Assembly: GCF_001672915.1 (NCBI RefSeq)
Contig: NZ_LZKR01000223.1
Coordinates: 1 to 64,000, forward strand
DNA length: 64,000 bases
Source of the DNA: Mycobacterium sp. 1245805.9
Lineage (GTDB): Bacteria > Actinomycetota > Actinomycetes > Mycobacteriales > Mycobacteriaceae
Reading direction: 5' to 3'
Shown one piece after another: positions 63,931-64,000 of this stretch (the first letter of the stretch is position 1; each line of letters begins with the position of its first letter). Below the pieces are notes generated by a model that had not been told where the DNA came from, made no database searches, and saw only the letters and a program-made list of their open reading frames with translations. The translations under genes and the position numbers were made by a program.

Positions 63931-64000
63931 TACTCGGCTTCATGAGTACTGGGAGCCCCCGGTCACCGAGCGCTCGGCGGCGCTGATTGAGCGGATGTGT
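63923..64000 (+). CDS. Partial CDS, possible 13E12-type HNH endonuclease family protein
   Basis: Only 26 codons are visible (M-F-D-T-R-L-H-E-Y-W-E-P-P-V, then S-A-A-L-I-E-R-M-C). The S-A-A-L-I-E segment, an apparently leaderless ATG, and a perfect SOS box match the starts of mycobacterial 13E12-repeat (DUF222/HNH) genes, several of which are known LexA targets. The identity rests mainly on this context and needs the sequence beyond the window. Confidence 0.45.
   Translation, partial: MFDTRLHEYWEPPVTERSAALIERMC

Overview
This window is chromosomal DNA of a slow-growing Mycobacterium, most like the M. avium complex. GC is high, genes are tightly packed with ATGA, GTGA and TGATG overlaps, GTG starts are common, and the gene order follows the M. 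tuberculosis Rv0356c-Rv0418 region (purA, purT, rhodanese-metZ, ndhA, fadE7, fgd1-pta-ackA, pknG-glnH-glnX, mutT3, thiE/thiOSG, lpqL) with insertions. The species assignment is inference; no rRNA or tRNA gene was seen.

Layout. 1-9.9 kb: end of a molybdenum hydroxylase pair, a GH76-like protein with acetoacetyl-CoA synthetase, DedA, fba, and small membrane/metal genes including a CDF exporter behind a perfect 13-4-13 inverted repeat. 10-13.2 kb: purA, a thioesterase and purT. 13.2-29.4 kb: an accessory oxidoreductase island of about 16 kb. It holds alpha/beta hydrolase, O-methyltransferase, two related single-span micro-proteins, P450, ring-cleaving dioxygenase, a cyclohexadienyl-dehydratase-like lipoprotein, a berberine-bridge-type oxidase, two paralogous IclR regulators, carboxylic acid reductase (CAR), GMC oxidoreductase, a methyltransferase and a flavin monooxygenase. 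29.5-35.5 kb: SAM-IV riboswitch, rhodanese-metZ, type II NADH dehydrogenase, secreted proteins, fadE7. 35.5-43.4 kb: methyltransferase, GNAT plus three luciferase-like oxidoreductases, a broken STAS gene, an FAD hydroxylase and a metallo-hydrolase. 43.4-57.7 kb: fgd1-pta-ackA, an inserted DUF559-like gene flanked by repeats, the PknG-GlnH-GlnX glutamate-sensing operon, mutT3, and the thiamine genes with a TPP riboswitch. 57.7-64 kb: two secreted paralogs, CD225 and DUF2752 membrane proteins, two LpqL-type lipoproteins (the second apparently a pseudo-enzyme), a lower-GC hydrolase, and the start of a gene lying on a LexA box.

The most unusual signal is in the island. An ungapped 51-bp promoter module occurs five times (17831, 20295, 20581, 26760, 29368). 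Each copy has a -10 box TANNNT and, at a fixed distance upstream, the palindrome GCCCACTGAGTGGGC or a close variant. In all five a GTG lies exactly where transcription should start. In one copy this GTG is the start of the flavin monooxygenase; in the other four it opens a short leader ORF, three of which run into the start codon of the first enzyme gene. This points to one co-regulated, probably activator-driven and leaderless regulon, with the two IclR proteins as candidate regulators. I know of no description of it.
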